A DNA stretch of 64,000 nt from Sphingobacterium humi (GTDB lineage Bacteria > Bacteroidota > Bacteroidia > Sphingobacteriales > Sphingobacteriaceae): NCBI RefSeq assembly GCF_009768885.1, contig NZ_WSQA01000006.1:1-64000 (forward strand), in the 5' to 3' direction. The stretch's first letter is position 1; each line of letters starts with the position of its first letter. Below the pieces are notes generated by a model, which did no database searches, had not been told where the DNA came from, and worked only from the letters and a program-made list of their open reading frames with translations. The translations under genes were made by a program, and so were the position numbers. Below are positions 50,464 through 59,686 of this stretch, piece after piece.

Positions 50464-52476
50464 ATGAAAAGTTTAGCAACATCAAGCCTTGCCGGCGGCT
50501 ATTGTAACGACAAAACAGGGTACAGTAGGTTTTTAACCCGGGAGGTTCAAATTGGCGATATCCCGATGGGCGGTTTGCAGCCTATCCGTATTCAGAGTAT
50601 GACCACCGTGGACACCATGGATACCCTGGGTTCGGTAGAACAAACCATCCGTATGGTGGATGCCGGCTGTGAATATGTGCGTATTACGGCGCCAAGCATC
50701 AAAGAAGCCGAAAATCTGGCTAATATTAAAAAAGAACTTCGCCTTCGTGGCTATCAGGTGCCCTTGGTGGCCGACATCCACTTTACCCCGAATGCCGCGG
50801 AAGTGGCCGCGCGGATTGTGGAAAAAGTGCGTATAAACCCCGGAAATTACGCCGATAAGAAAAAATTCGATCAAATAGATTATACTGATCTTGCCTACCA
50901 GGCCGAGTTGGAGCGCATTTATAAAAAGTTCGCCCCACTGGTGAAGATCTGTAAAGAATATGGCACGGCGATGCGTATTGGCACCAACCACGGCTCGCTG
51001 TCTGACCGGATTATGAGCCGTTATGGCGATACCCCGGAAGGGATGGTGGAATCGGCCTTGGAGTTTATCCGTATCTGTGAAGACCTGAACTACTATAACC
51101 TGGTGGTTTCCATGAAATCTTCTAACCCACAGGTGATGGTGCAAGCCTACCGCCTATTGGTGGAGAAAATGGTTGCTGAAAACATGAACTATCCCCTGCA
51201 CTTGGGAGTAACGGAAGCTGGCGATGGTGAAGATGGGCGTATAAAATCTGCCGTTGGGATTGGTACTTTATTGGAAGATGGCCTCGGCGATACGGTTCGT
51301 GTATCCCTTACGGAAGAACCGGAGAAAGAAGCTCCCGTTGCTATTGCCTTGGTTAATCGCTATGCGAAAAGAGCACAAGCCCTAGCATCGGAACCTGCGC
51401 GCGAAATCTTGCAGTTAAATCCGCAGGCGGCTACCCAGCCTTATGAAGCGGCTGAAGTGAATGCCTTTATTGGTGGTTCACTCGTACCTCGCGTAGTGGT
51501 AGATATCTCACAAAAGAATTTAAAAGACCCTTTTATCCTGAAGGATGTGGGCTATAAATACGATGCCCTGTTGGACAAATACCATATGGGCGATCAATCG
51601 GTAGACTTTGTCTTCCTAGCTGATGCTCTCCCGTCCTTTACGATGCCGGGAAACTTGAAGCAATTGTATCATTACAATACCTGGAAATCGCTGAGCTTTA
51701 AAACGAATATCCACCCGGTTTACCAACTGGCTGAGTTTATTGAAGCCACAGAAAAGGATCCGGTGATGAACTTGGTTTATCTAAGCAACGAAGATTTAGC
51801 CTCAGAGGCCTTCTCCCTTCTTCAACCGGATAAAACCTTGGTTTTCATTTTGGAAACCTCGCATAACCATGGCATGGCGGAACAGCGCCAGTTTTTTGCG
51901 AACCTCCAAGAAATTGGACTGGATGTGCCTGTTATTCTTAAACGCTCGTATGCGAAGGCTGATTTTTCTGGCCCTTTGGGTGATGTGATGAGTCCTGAGG
52001 AACCTATTTCTAAAATTCAATTGTATGCAGCCACCGATTTAGGGGCTTTGCTCATCGATGGCCTGGGATCGGGAATCTGGATTGACAGTGAGGCCACGCC
52101 TACCGATAAACTATGTTCTATTTCTTTCGGTATTCTACAGGCTACACGCTCGCGGATTTCCAAAACGGAATACATCTCTTGCCCGAGTTGCGGACGTACC
52201 TTATTTGACCTGCAGGATACCACACAGATGGTTAGAAGCCGTACAAACCACCTGAAAGGGCTGAAGATTGCCATTATGGGCTGTATCGTTAATGGCCCGG
52301 GAGAAATGGCCGACGCCGACTATGGTTATGTAGGTGCAGGTCCTGATAAGATTACCCTTTACCGCGGAAAAGAAGTGGTGAAAAGGAATGTAAGCTCGGC
52401 AAAAGCGCTGGATGAACTGATTGACATTATTAAAACCGACGGTTTATGGATTGATGAACCGGTATTAAACGGTTAA
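50464..52476 (+). CDS. ispG: 4-hydroxy-3-methylbut-2-enyl diphosphate synthase, long three-domain form
   Basis: IspG converts MEcPP to HMBPP in the MEP isoprenoid pathway. This 670-aa form has the TIM-barrel domain (about 20-270, with GLQPIRIQSMTTVDT and GYQVPLVADIHFTPNAA), a large insert (about 290-550) as in Chlamydia, Bacteroidota and plants, and the C-terminal 4Fe-4S domain. Cluster ligands are Cys573 and Cys576 (CPSC), Cys607 (GCIVNGPGE) and Glu614. All ligands are intact. It is followed by a terminator. No other MEP gene is near. Confidence 0.96.
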   Translation: MKSLATSSLAGGYCNDKTGYSRFLTREVQIGDIPMGGLQPIRIQSMTTVDTMDTLGSVEQTIRMVDAGCEYVRITAPSIKEAENLANIKKELRLRGYQVPLVADIHFTPNAAEVAARIVEKVRINPGNYADKKKFDQIDYTDLAYQAELERIYKKFAPLVKICKEYGTAMRIGTNHGSLSDRIMSRYGDTPEGMVESALEFIRICEDLNYYNLVVSMKSSNPQVMVQAYRLLVEKMVAENMNYPLHLGVTEAGDGEDGRIKSAVGIGTLLEDGLGDTVRVSLTEEPEKEAPVAIALVNRYAKRAQALASEPAREILQLNPQAATQPYEAAEVNAFIGGSLVPRVVVDISQKNLKDPFILKDVGYKYDALLDKYHMGDQSVDFVFLADALPSFTMPGNLKQLYHYNTWKSLSFKTNIHPVYQLAEFIEATEKDPVMNLVYLSNEDLASEAFSLLQPDKTLVFILETSHNHGMAEQRQFFANLQEIGLDVPVILKRSYAKADFSGPLGDVMSPEEPISKIQLYAATDLGALLIDGLGSGIWIDSEATPTDKLCSISFGILQATRSRISKTEYISCPSCGRTLFDLQDTTQMVRSRTNHLKGLKIAIMGCIVNGPGEMADADYGYVGAGPDKITLYRGKEVVKRNVSSAKALDELIDIIKTDGLWIDEPVLNG

Positions 52477-52496
52477 AACTATAAGACATAAAATAA

Positions 52497-52520
52497 GGGG
52501 AGTTGAAAAATCAACTCCCC
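52497..52520. terminator. bidirectional intrinsic terminator
   Basis: GGGGAGTTGA (52497-52506) pairs with TCAACTCCCC (52511-52520) around AAAA, then TTTT. Confidence 0.88.
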
Positions 52521-52554
52521 TTTTACTTGATGGTATTGTTGTTGTTAAAAAAGC

Positions 52555-53337
52555 CTATTTCTTTTTAAAGCGCATGGTTGCAATATCGCCTACAATTAAA
52601 GTCAATTGATCTTCATGTACGCTGATTCCATTCACTTTCTGTAAGGATTGGAAGAACAACGGTTCTCCTTCTCCAGGGCATGCCATCCGTGTAGAAGCTA
52701 CCGGACCTACTTTAATGTTTCGGCCGTTGATTTCTACGGAAGCATTATAGGTGTTACATCCGCCTTTACCTACTAACTTCTTGCTGGCTGCATCGTAAGT
52801 TAGGGTTGGTTTGTCATTTGGATACAATTGCTCAAATGGCGTAGCGGAACCTTGGATATAATCAAGCTCCCAAGTACCTGTCAATTCATTTCCAGTTTCT
52901 ACGGCTTTGAACTTCGCTAAGGCATTTTTTCCTTTGTTTAAGGCTAAAACACCATCGACAATCGTGAAGTTATTGGTTTGCGCGAAGGCTGCCGATAAAG
53001 CACGATCTGATTCCATATCCTCACAAGCCATCATGGTAGAAATACCGGTAGTGAAGGAAATGCTTCCTTTCTTCTTGGAGAAAGAATACGTTCCGTTCAT
53101 GATATTACACCCGCCTGTTGCCGAGTAGCGGTTATCCATTTGAATAAAATCTAAATAAGGCATTTTACCATTAATCTTGCCAGCTACTGCTTTTCCATTT
53201 AATTCAATAAGCTGCCATCTATGTCCGGTCAACTTAGCAAGCTCCGCACTATTATCTGAAGCCCCACCTTTCATTCCACCACAACTAGCAAAAAGTATTG
53301 ATAATACTGCTAGAACACTAAAAATTGATTGTTTCAT
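52555..53337 (-). CDS. lipoprotein with two META domains
   Basis: The 260-aa protein has a lipobox (LAVLSILFASCGGMKG, Cys19) and two META (HslJ-like) domains. The first runs about 36-145 (GHRWQLIELNGK, ATGGCNIMNGTYSF, TMMACEDMESDRAL). The second runs about 150-260 (GTWELDYIQGS, GKGGCNTYNASVEI, TRMACPGEGEPLF). In each, a GGCN...ACE/ACP cysteine pair can form a disulfide. META proteins are linked to envelope stress and heat-shock (HslJ). It is monocistronic, and the function is not known. Confidence 0.88.
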   Translation of the reverse strand: MKQSIFSVLAVLSILFASCGGMKGGASDNSAELAKLTGHRWQLIELNGKAVAGKINGKMPYLDFIQMDNRYSATGGCNIMNGTYSFSKKKGSISFTTGISTMMACEDMESDRALSAAFAQTNNFTIVDGVLALNKGKNALAKFKAVETGNELTGTWELDYIQGSATPFEQLYPNDKPTLTYDAASKKLVGKGGCNTYNASVEINGRNIKVGPVASTRMACPGEGEPLFFQSLQKVNGISVHEDQLTLIVGDIATMRFKKK

Positions 53338-53413
53338 ATGTTATATTTATTAAATCCTTCTATTAATACCATAAAACAGACGTTTGGTTTTACGCGAATG
53401 CTACAATTGTCTG

Positions 53414-53470
53414 TATATTTGCATTTCGATAACATTTTATTGTAAAACGTACCTTCGAACGAGATGCAAA
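53414..53470 (+). promoter_or_regulatory. unassigned -7 box followed by a hairpin
   Basis: TATATTTG (53414-53421) is followed by TTTGCATTTCG (53418-53428), which can pair with CGAGATGCAAA (53460-53470) with one wobble. No ORF starts here. It may be a small RNA or the distal part of the nuoH leader. The 243-bp gap 53338-53580 otherwise holds only the nuoH -7 box. Confidence 0.35.
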
Positions 53471-53543
53471 TAGTGTTCCAATAAATAATCTACTAACTTG
53501 GTATATTTTTTCAATTAGTCGAGCTATTTTATTCTGTTTTACG

Positions 53544-53551
53544 TATGTTTG
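53544..53551 (+). promoter_or_regulatory. -7 box of the nuoH-N operon
   Basis: TATGTTTG, 29 nt before the nuoH start. It suggests that the membrane-arm genes are transcribed on their own. Confidence 0.5.
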
Positions 53552-53580
53552 TTGCTAATTAAGAATTATTCTAAAAAGTT

Positions 53581-54654
53581 TTGAGCACCCTAATTCTCTA
53601 TATCTTGGTTCCGGTAGCAATATTTTTATTTATTGCTCTCTTTACGCTGTTTGCAGTGTATGCCGAACGCAAGATTGCCGGTTTTGTACAGGATCGCCTT
53701 GGTCCGATGGAAACCGGGAAGTTTGGGCTGCTGCAAACCTTCGCTGACATCTTAAAACTTATCCAAAAAGAACTTATTACGCCGGCTGCTGCCGATAGGA
53801 TTTTATTTGCTTTGGCACCTGTGGTGATCTTTGTCGCCGTCTTTATAGGCTTTTGCGTGGTGCCTTGGGCGCCAGACTTTATGCCTGCCAACGTGCATAC
53901 CGGTCTATTCTTCCTGATGGCCGTGGTATCCATTGATGCCATCGGCATCCTGATGGCGGGATGGGGTTCTAACAATAAATATTCCTTGCTGGGATCTATT
54001 CGCGCTATTTCGCAAATGATATCCTATGAATTGCCGGTGGGATTGACCTTAATCTCCGCGGTGATGATTACCCAGACCCTAAACCTGAACGACATTGCGT
54101 TCAATCAGGGGATTCTGGCGCAGCAAGACATCTATTTATTGGGTATTTGGCGCGTCAATGAGATTGGAGGCTTCCTATCCTGGCATATCTTCCAGGCACC
54201 GCACCTCCTCATTAGCTATGTGATTTTCTTTATTGCAACGCTAGCGGAATGCAACCGAGCACCATTCGATATTCCGGAAGCAGAAAGTGAGCTAATCGGT
54301 GGTTTTCATACCGAATATGGTGGTATTCGCTTTGCCTTTATCTTCCTGGCAGAATATGCCATGATGTTCCTGGTGGCGATGCTGGGTGTAGTCATTTTCT
54401 TGGGGGGCTGGAATACGCCTTTACCGAATATTGGGAGCTTACGACTTGCCGACTGGACAACCGGATTAGGCTGGGGTATTTTTTGGACCCTGCTGAAATC
54501 CTTGACCATTGTCGCGATACAGATATGGATCCGCTGGACCCTGCCTCGATTCCGAGCCGACCAGCTGATGACCTTATGTTGGAAAATATTAATCCCCCTC
54601 GCCTTCGTATGCATGGCGATATCGGGACTATGGAGAATATTAATATTGGTTTAA
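53581..54654 (+). CDS. nuoH: NADH-quinone oxidoreductase subunit H
   Basis: NuoH is the membrane subunit at the quinone site that joins the two arms of complex I. The 357-aa protein has about eight membrane segments and the key motifs YAERKIAGFVQDRLGP (about 24-39), EIGGFLSWHIFQAPHL, and EYGGIRFAFIFLAEYAMM with the charged quinone-chamber loop AECNRAPFDIPEAESELIGGF between them. The start is a TTG; an in-frame stop lies three codons upstream and no ATG is near. It is the first gene of nuoHIJKLMN. The usual upstream nuoA-G genes are not here. Confidence 0.96.
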   Translation: MSTLILYILVPVAIFLFIALFTLFAVYAERKIAGFVQDRLGPMETGKFGLLQTFADILKLIQKELITPAAADRILFALAPVVIFVAVFIGFCVVPWAPDFMPANVHTGLFFLMAVVSIDAIGILMAGWGSNNKYSLLGSIRAISQMISYELPVGLTLISAVMITQTLNLNDIAFNQGILAQQDIYLLGIWRVNEIGGFLSWHIFQAPHLLISYVIFFIATLAECNRAPFDIPEAESELIGGFHTEYGGIRFAFIFLAEYAMMFLVAMLGVVIFLGGWNTPLPNIGSLRLADWTTGLGWGIFWTLLKSLTIVAIQIWIRWTLPRFRADQLMTLCWKILIPLAFVCMAISGLWRILILV

Positions 54655-54660
54655 GACACA

Positions 54661-55224
54661 GTGCTAGTAAAAACAACCATACAAGGCTTATTGACAGCAT
54701 TAAAGGGGCTAACGCTTACCATTAAGCACCTTTTTAATGCAGGTACCGCGCGGAAAACCAAGGACATTAAAAACCCTGCCTACTTTGAGGAACAACAGGG
54801 GGTAACAACGGTGCAGTTTCCGAAGGAGAAAATGCCGATTCCAGAGGTAGCACGCTATCAATTGGATGTGGAGATTGACGATTGTATTGTCTGCGACCTC
54901 TGTGCCAAGGCCTGTCCGGTAGATTGTATTGCCATCGAAGCCGTTAAATCGCCGGAAGCCATTGGGAAAACATCCGATGGCAGCGTGAAGCGCTTGTATG
55001 CGGCACAATTTGATATCGACATGGCGAAATGCATGTACTGTGGCTTGTGTACCGTGGTATGCCCGACAGAATGCATCACCATGACCAACCAATACGATAA
55101 AAGTACGCGGAAGTTAACGGATCTGATCTATGGCTTTGCAGAGATGAGCGATCAGGAAATAGCACAGCGTAAAGAAGAATGGACCAAGTTTCAAGCTGAT
55201 AAGGAGGCAGCCAAATCAAAGTAA
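54661..55224 (+). CDS. nuoI: NADH-quinone oxidoreductase subunit I
   Basis: NuoI carries the two 4Fe-4S clusters (N6a, N6b) that pass electrons towards quinone. In the 187-aa protein the first ligand set is Cys75, 78, 81 with Cys134, and the second is Cys124, 127, 130 with Cys85, in the motifs CIVCDLCAKACP and CMYCGLCTVVCP. It starts with GTG 6 nt after nuoH and overlaps nuoJ by one base. The N terminus (ALKGLTLTIKHLFN) is the usual membrane-lying helix. No downstream ATG fits. Confidence 0.96.
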   Translation: MLVKTTIQGLLTALKGLTLTIKHLFNAGTARKTKDIKNPAYFEEQQGVTTVQFPKEKMPIPEVARYQLDVEIDDCIVCDLCAKACPVDCIAIEAVKSPEAIGKTSDGSVKRLYAAQFDIDMAKCMYCGLCTVVCPTECITMTNQYDKSTRKLTDLIYGFAEMSDQEIAQRKEEWTKFQADKEAAKSK

Positions 55225-55766
55225 TGGAAGTCGCCCTATTTTATGCCTTCGCCAGCTTGGCAATCCTTTCTGCGCTATTGGTCGTAAGTCTTAAGAATAC
55301 GGCTCGCGCCTTGTTTTTATTCTTCATCGTGCTTTTCGCGATGGCCGGCTTATTCTTATTTGCTTTGGCAGATTTTGTGGCCATTACCCAAATCTTAGTC
55401 TATGTAGGCGGCGTATTGATCTTGATGATCTTTGCCTTTATGCTCTCCAACAAAGAGCTGCTGGCAGACTTACAGAATAAATCAAGCAAGTTTCTGTCCC
55501 TACCGAATTGGCAATCCTTGCTGTTGGCAATCGGCTTCTTGGCCGTACTAGCCTATGGTATTTATGAATGGCAAGAACATTATCCACAATGGATTACGGA
55601 GAATATCCGCTCCGGAGCCATCATCAAAGCAGCAGATAACAATATCCAGGAGTTGGGACTTCACTTCATGACCAAATACCTCCTTCCTTTTGAGGTTATT
55701 TCTATCTTCTTATTGGTTGCCCTGATTGGTGCAGCCCACCTTTCCAGAAAGGAGGACATCTCATGA
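55224..55766 (+). CDS. nuoJ: NADH-quinone oxidoreductase subunit J
   Basis: The 180-aa protein has five membrane segments and the conserved ITQILVYVGGVLILMIFAFML (TM3, with the pi-bulge region that helps proton flow). It lies in the part of the membrane arm next to NuoH. Its ATG overlaps the nuoI stop (TAATG), and its stop overlaps the nuoK start (ATGA), so translation is coupled on both sides. The length is normal. Confidence 0.95.
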   Translation: MEVALFYAFASLAILSALLVVSLKNTARALFLFFIVLFAMAGLFLFALADFVAITQILVYVGGVLILMIFAFMLSNKELLADLQNKSSKFLSLPNWQSLLLAIGFLAVLAYGIYEWQEHYPQWITENIRSGAIIKAADNNIQELGLHFMTKYLLPFEVISIFLLVALIGAAHLSRKEDIS

Positions 55767-56068
55767 TTAGTATTACCCACTTTTTAGTCGTAAGTGCCAT
55801 TATCTTTAGCATCGGACTCTATGCCATTATCGCTAAGCGTAATGCCATTATGATTCTGGTCGGTATTGAATTAATCATCAACGCGGCTATCTTGAACTTT
55901 GTCGCCTTCGGACGCTATGATAAGTTAAACTATGGCGGACAGGTATTTGCCCTTTTTGCCATTGTATTAGCTGCCGCTGCCGTGGCCGTTGGATTGGCCA
56001 TTATATTGGCTGTATATCGAAAATATAAAACCATCAACCCCGATAACATCACCGACTTACAAGATTAA
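55763..56068 (+). CDS. nuoK: NADH-quinone oxidoreductase subunit K
   Basis: The 101-aa protein has three membrane segments. The acidic residue in LVGIELIINAAILNFVAF (Glu about 36) is the conserved TM2 Glu on the proton path, and the second one, found in many NuoK in TM3, is replaced here within IVLAAAAVAVGLAIILAVYR. It overlaps nuoJ by 4 nt and nuoL by one base. It corresponds to mitochondrial ND4L. Confidence 0.95.
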   Translation: MISITHFLVVSAIIFSIGLYAIIAKRNAIMILVGIELIINAAILNFVAFGRYDKLNYGGQVFALFAIVLAAAAVAVGLAIILAVYRKYKTINPDNITDLQD

Positions 56069-58071
56069 TGACAGCAATAGCCAACATATCGCCTATTACA
56101 GCTGCCATCTGGGTAGTGCTATTGCCTTTGCTGGCATTCCTCATCCAGGCGATTCTTGGTAAGCGAGCGAAATCAGGAAATATAGCCTTAATAGCGATCA
56201 TCCTGAGTACCCTGCTATCAGGTGTATTTGTCTTTGCAGAAATATGGAAAGGGATACCGCGCAGTGTAACCTATCCTTGGTTTACCATCGGAATCAGCAC
56301 CTTTACCGTCGGCGTCTTATTGAATAACTTGACGGTGCTGATGCAGCTCTTAGTCTGCATCATTGCCTTGCCGGTGCATATCTACTCTAGGGCTTATATG
56401 AAGGGAGATCCGGGGATACATCGCTATTGGATGTACTTGAGCCTCTTCTGCTTTGCCATGCTGGGCCTTAGCATTTCCAAGAACCTCTTTATGATGTATA
56501 TCTTCTGGGAGCTTGTTGGATTTGCCTCTTACCTGTTAATCGGCTTTTGGTTTACCAAAGAAAGTGCGGTACAAGCGAATAAGAAAGCATTTATTGTCAA
56601 TAGAATTGGTGACTTAGGTTTTCTGATCGGCATTGCCATTCTATTCTCGGTCTATGGCACCTTAGATCTTGTTGAACTTTTCGGCAAAGAGGGACGCTTT
56701 TTGCAAACCTTGGTGGATCAACCTGGATTGATTACAGCTGCGGGGCTATGTTTCTTTTTAGGCGCGATGGCCAAATCGGCTCAATTCCCATTGCATGTAT
56801 GGTTACCTGACGCCATGGAAGGGCCAACCGCGGTATCTTCCCTAATCCACGCAGCAACAATGGTGGCAGCAGGGGTCTTCTTATTGAGTGCTGTATTTCC
56901 ACTATTCAATGCGCAGGTTTTACTGGTCATTGCCTTGATTGGGGTCATCACAGCCGCAAGTGCTGCTTTTTTTGCCCTGACACAAACCGACATCAAGAAG
57001 ATATTAGCCTTTTCCACCATCTCCCAACTGGGCTTTATGATGGTAGCTATTGGCATTGGCGCCTGGGATGCAGCGATGTTCCACCTCGTGACCCATGCCT
57101 TCTTTAAATGTTTACTGTTCTTGGGTGCCGGTGCGGTAATTCACGAAATGGCGCATTTAAAGGATAGCCATAACTTGCAGATCGATCCGCAGAACATCCA
57201 GCAGATGGGCGGTCTAAAAGCATATATGCCGAAGACTTTTATATTGATGGCCATTGCTTCCTTATCCCTTGCCGGCTTTCCACTGACATCCGGATTCCTC
57301 TCCAAAGACGCTATTTTAATCTCGACCTATGAATGGGCCATCCATCATGGCGGAGGTTATCTACTCATCCCGATTGTCATGACTATCGTCAGCATTTTGA
57401 CGGCCTTTTACATCGGGCGATTAATATTCAAAGTATTCTTCGGGAAGTTCCGGACGGCAGTTCCTCAGGTTAGCATCCATGAAGCAGGAAACAGCATGCT
57501 GCTCCCCATGGCCTTCTTAGCTATCTGTTCGCTGTTTTTCATCTTCTCCTGGAATCCGATATCCTATCACCATGCAGGCGTGTTCCAAGGGTTTCATGTG
57601 GCCTATAGCTTCCATGAAATTCACAGTTTGCATATTATCATCCCAATTGGCTTAAGCCTGGCAGCTTGTATAGCCTGGTTTATCGGTTGGAAATGGTATG
57701 TAAAACAGCAGTATCCATTGCAAGCAGATAGCACCCTGATGCGCTTCTCGTATAATCAAGGATATATCAATACCTTTTATCAGCTCACGGTAGTTGAAGG
57801 CAGCCTGCGCTTGGCAAAAGCAGCCTATTGGTTTGATAAAACGATTATCGATGGCCTTGTCAATGGCTTAGGTCGTTTTACGCGAATGCTGAGCCAGGTA
57901 TCCGCTTGGATAGATACCTATCTGGTCGATGGATTAATCAACAGCTTGGCAGGTGCTGCGTATTACCTGGGGCATTTATTGCGCTGGGTGCAGAACGGAC
58001 GCTTGCAGAATTACCTAGGCTTTGCCTTTACCGTATTATTAATTGGAATAATTTATTTGATATTCACATAA
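56068..58071 (+). CDS. nuoL: NADH-quinone oxidoreductase subunit L
   Basis: NuoL (667 aa) is the distal antiporter-like proton pump with the long lateral helix. It has about 16 membrane segments. Seen are the TM5 Glu in FWELVGFASYLLIGFW, LHVWLPDAMEGPTAVSSLIHAATMVAAG (split over TM7-8), and the Lys in AMAKSAQFPLH. The C-terminal third (about 560-667) holds the lateral helix and final TM. The long lateral-helix region contains repeated GLVNGLGRF and GLINSLAG segments. The length is usual for Bacteroidota. Confidence 0.96.
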   Translation: MTAIANISPITAAIWVVLLPLLAFLIQAILGKRAKSGNIALIAIILSTLLSGVFVFAEIWKGIPRSVTYPWFTIGISTFTVGVLLNNLTVLMQLLVCIIALPVHIYSRAYMKGDPGIHRYWMYLSLFCFAMLGLSISKNLFMMYIFWELVGFASYLLIGFWFTKESAVQANKKAFIVNRIGDLGFLIGIAILFSVYGTLDLVELFGKEGRFLQTLVDQPGLITAAGLCFFLGAMAKSAQFPLHVWLPDAMEGPTAVSSLIHAATMVAAGVFLLSAVFPLFNAQVLLVIALIGVITAASAAFFALTQTDIKKILAFSTISQLGFMMVAIGIGAWDAAMFHLVTHAFFKCLLFLGAGAVIHEMAHLKDSHNLQIDPQNIQQMGGLKAYMPKTFILMAIASLSLAGFPLTSGFLSKDAILISTYEWAIHHGGGYLLIPIVMTIVSILTAFYIGRLIFKVFFGKFRTAVPQVSIHEAGNSMLLPMAFLAICSLFFIFSWNPISYHHAGVFQGFHVAYSFHEIHSLHIIIPIGLSLAACIAWFIGWKWYVKQQYPLQADSTLMRFSYNQGYINTFYQLTVVEGSLRLAKAAYWFDKTIIDGLVNGLGRFTRMLSQVSAWIDTYLVDGLINSLAGAAYYLGHLLRWVQNGRLQNYLGFAFTVLLIGIIYLIFT

Positions 58072-58072
58072 G

Positions 58073-59677
58073 ATGGGACTATTATCCTTACTTATCTTTT
58101 TACCGCTATTGGCCCTTGCCGGCATCTTGTTGATTCCCTCGCGATATCAGCAGAGTTACAAGTATGTGGCCTTGGTCATTACCTTGGTTCAGTTGGGTTT
58201 ATCAGGATACCTGTATACCCAGTTTAATCCGAATCTCGCAGGTATTAATCAGCTGTCGGGCTATCAGTTTGTGGAGGTCCTCCCCTGGATACGGTTAGAC
58301 CTCGGTGCTATTGGTAAGCTGGAGATCGATTACTTCCTCGGTGTCGATGGCTTTTCCCTCCCCCTATTGCTGTTAAGTGCCTTTGTGATGCTGATGGCGG
58401 TTGGAGCTTCCTGGAATATCAGTAAAAGCCGAAAAGGCTATTTTGCCTTGCTTATGCTCTTGAATACCGCGGTAATGGGGATATTCTGTGCCCTCGATTT
58501 CTTCCTATTCTATGTATTCTACGAGGTGATGCTATTGCCATTGTACTTCCTAATAGGTATTTGGGGCGGAGAAAGAAGAGAATATGCAGCGATTAAGTTT
58601 TTCCTGTATACCCTCTTCGGATCGGTATTTATGCTGCTTATTATTGTGGGGCTATACTTCTCGGTGTTGAACCCGCATACCGGCGCGCATACCTTCAATA
58701 TGCTCTACATGATGAATCCGGATAATTATATCGACGGTTCATTCTTTGGCTATATCAACAATAGTTTTGATGTGTTTGGCATTCCGGCACGCATGATCGG
58801 ATTTATTGTCCTGTTCATTGCTTTTGCGATCAAGATTCCGATTGTTCCTTTGCATACCTGGTTACCGGATGCGCACGTGGAAGCACCAACACCAGTATCT
58901 ATTATCCTGGCAGGGATATTATTGAAAATCGGAGGCTATGGTATCATCCGGATTTGCATAGCTATATTCCCGGATGCAGCAGCCGAGGCCAATTGGTGGC
59001 TAGCCTTAATTGGGGTCATCTCCATTCTCTATGGTGCCTTCAATGCCTTGGCACAAACCGATTTAAAACGCTTAATTGCCTATTCTTCCGTATCGCACAT
59101 GGGCTTTGTGCTGTTAGGTATTTCTGCATTAACGGCAGAAAGCTTATCCGGAGCCATGTTCCAGATGCTGAGCCACGGCTTCCTATCGGCAGCTCTGTTC
59201 TTCCTGGTAGGAGTATTGTACGACCGGGTGCACGATCGCTATATCTATAACTTCCGCGGAATAGCCGGCATCATGCCGAAGTACACCGCCTATGTGGCTA
59301 TAGCCTTCTTTGCCTCCCTAGGCTTACCGGGCTTTTCCGCCTTTATAGGCGAGGCCTTCGTCATCATCGGTACCTTCAATGCAGAAAGCGTAGGCACAGG
59401 CATTCCACGCTGGATGGCCATCTTCGGCTCCTTAGGGATCTTATTGAGTGCAGCCTATTTCTTATGGACGCTACAGCGCATGTTCTTTGGGGAAACCCGT
59501 TTAAAAGGTGGAGAAACTTGGGCCGTCGCTATGAACGACCTGACTGTCCGCGAGCAGCTCATTCTCTTTCCTGCCCTAGCCCTAGCCTTACTCTTAGGGA
59601 TTATGCCTTCCCTAGCCTTCGAACCGATGAACAATGCGGTGTTAGGCTTATTAAAATTAGTTGAAAACTACTTATAG
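58073..59677 (+). CDS. nuoM: NADH-quinone oxidoreductase subunit M
   Basis: NuoM (534 aa) is the second antiporter-like pump. About 14 membrane segments are visible. The conserved TM5 Glu lies in FLFYVFYEVMLLPLYFLIGIW, and the VPLHTWLPDAHVEAPTPVSIILAGILLKIGGYG stretch (over TM7-8) is the family hallmark, preceded by the Lys in AIKIPIVPLH. It starts 1 nt after the nuoL stop. It corresponds to ND4. All the key charged residues are present. Confidence 0.96.
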   Translation: MGLLSLLIFLPLLALAGILLIPSRYQQSYKYVALVITLVQLGLSGYLYTQFNPNLAGINQLSGYQFVEVLPWIRLDLGAIGKLEIDYFLGVDGFSLPLLLLSAFVMLMAVGASWNISKSRKGYFALLMLLNTAVMGIFCALDFFLFYVFYEVMLLPLYFLIGIWGGERREYAAIKFFLYTLFGSVFMLLIIVGLYFSVLNPHTGAHTFNMLYMMNPDNYIDGSFFGYINNSFDVFGIPARMIGFIVLFIAFAIKIPIVPLHTWLPDAHVEAPTPVSIILAGILLKIGGYGIIRICIAIFPDAAAEANWWLALIGVISILYGAFNALAQTDLKRLIAYSSVSHMGFVLLGISALTAESLSGAMFQMLSHGFLSAALFFLVGVLYDRVHDRYIYNFRGIAGIMPKYTAYVAIAFFASLGLPGFSAFIGEAFVIIGTFNAESVGTGIPRWMAIFGSLGILLSAAYFLWTLQRMFFGETRLKGGETWAVAMNDLTVREQLILFPALALALLLGIMPSLAFEPMNNAVLGLLKLVENYL

Positions 59678-59686
59678 GATTTGAGG

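Noticed and set aside
50533..51144. 203-codon ORF antisense to ispG
   Set aside because: It is a shadow of the ispG frame with a His-rich, low-complexity composition and no start signals.
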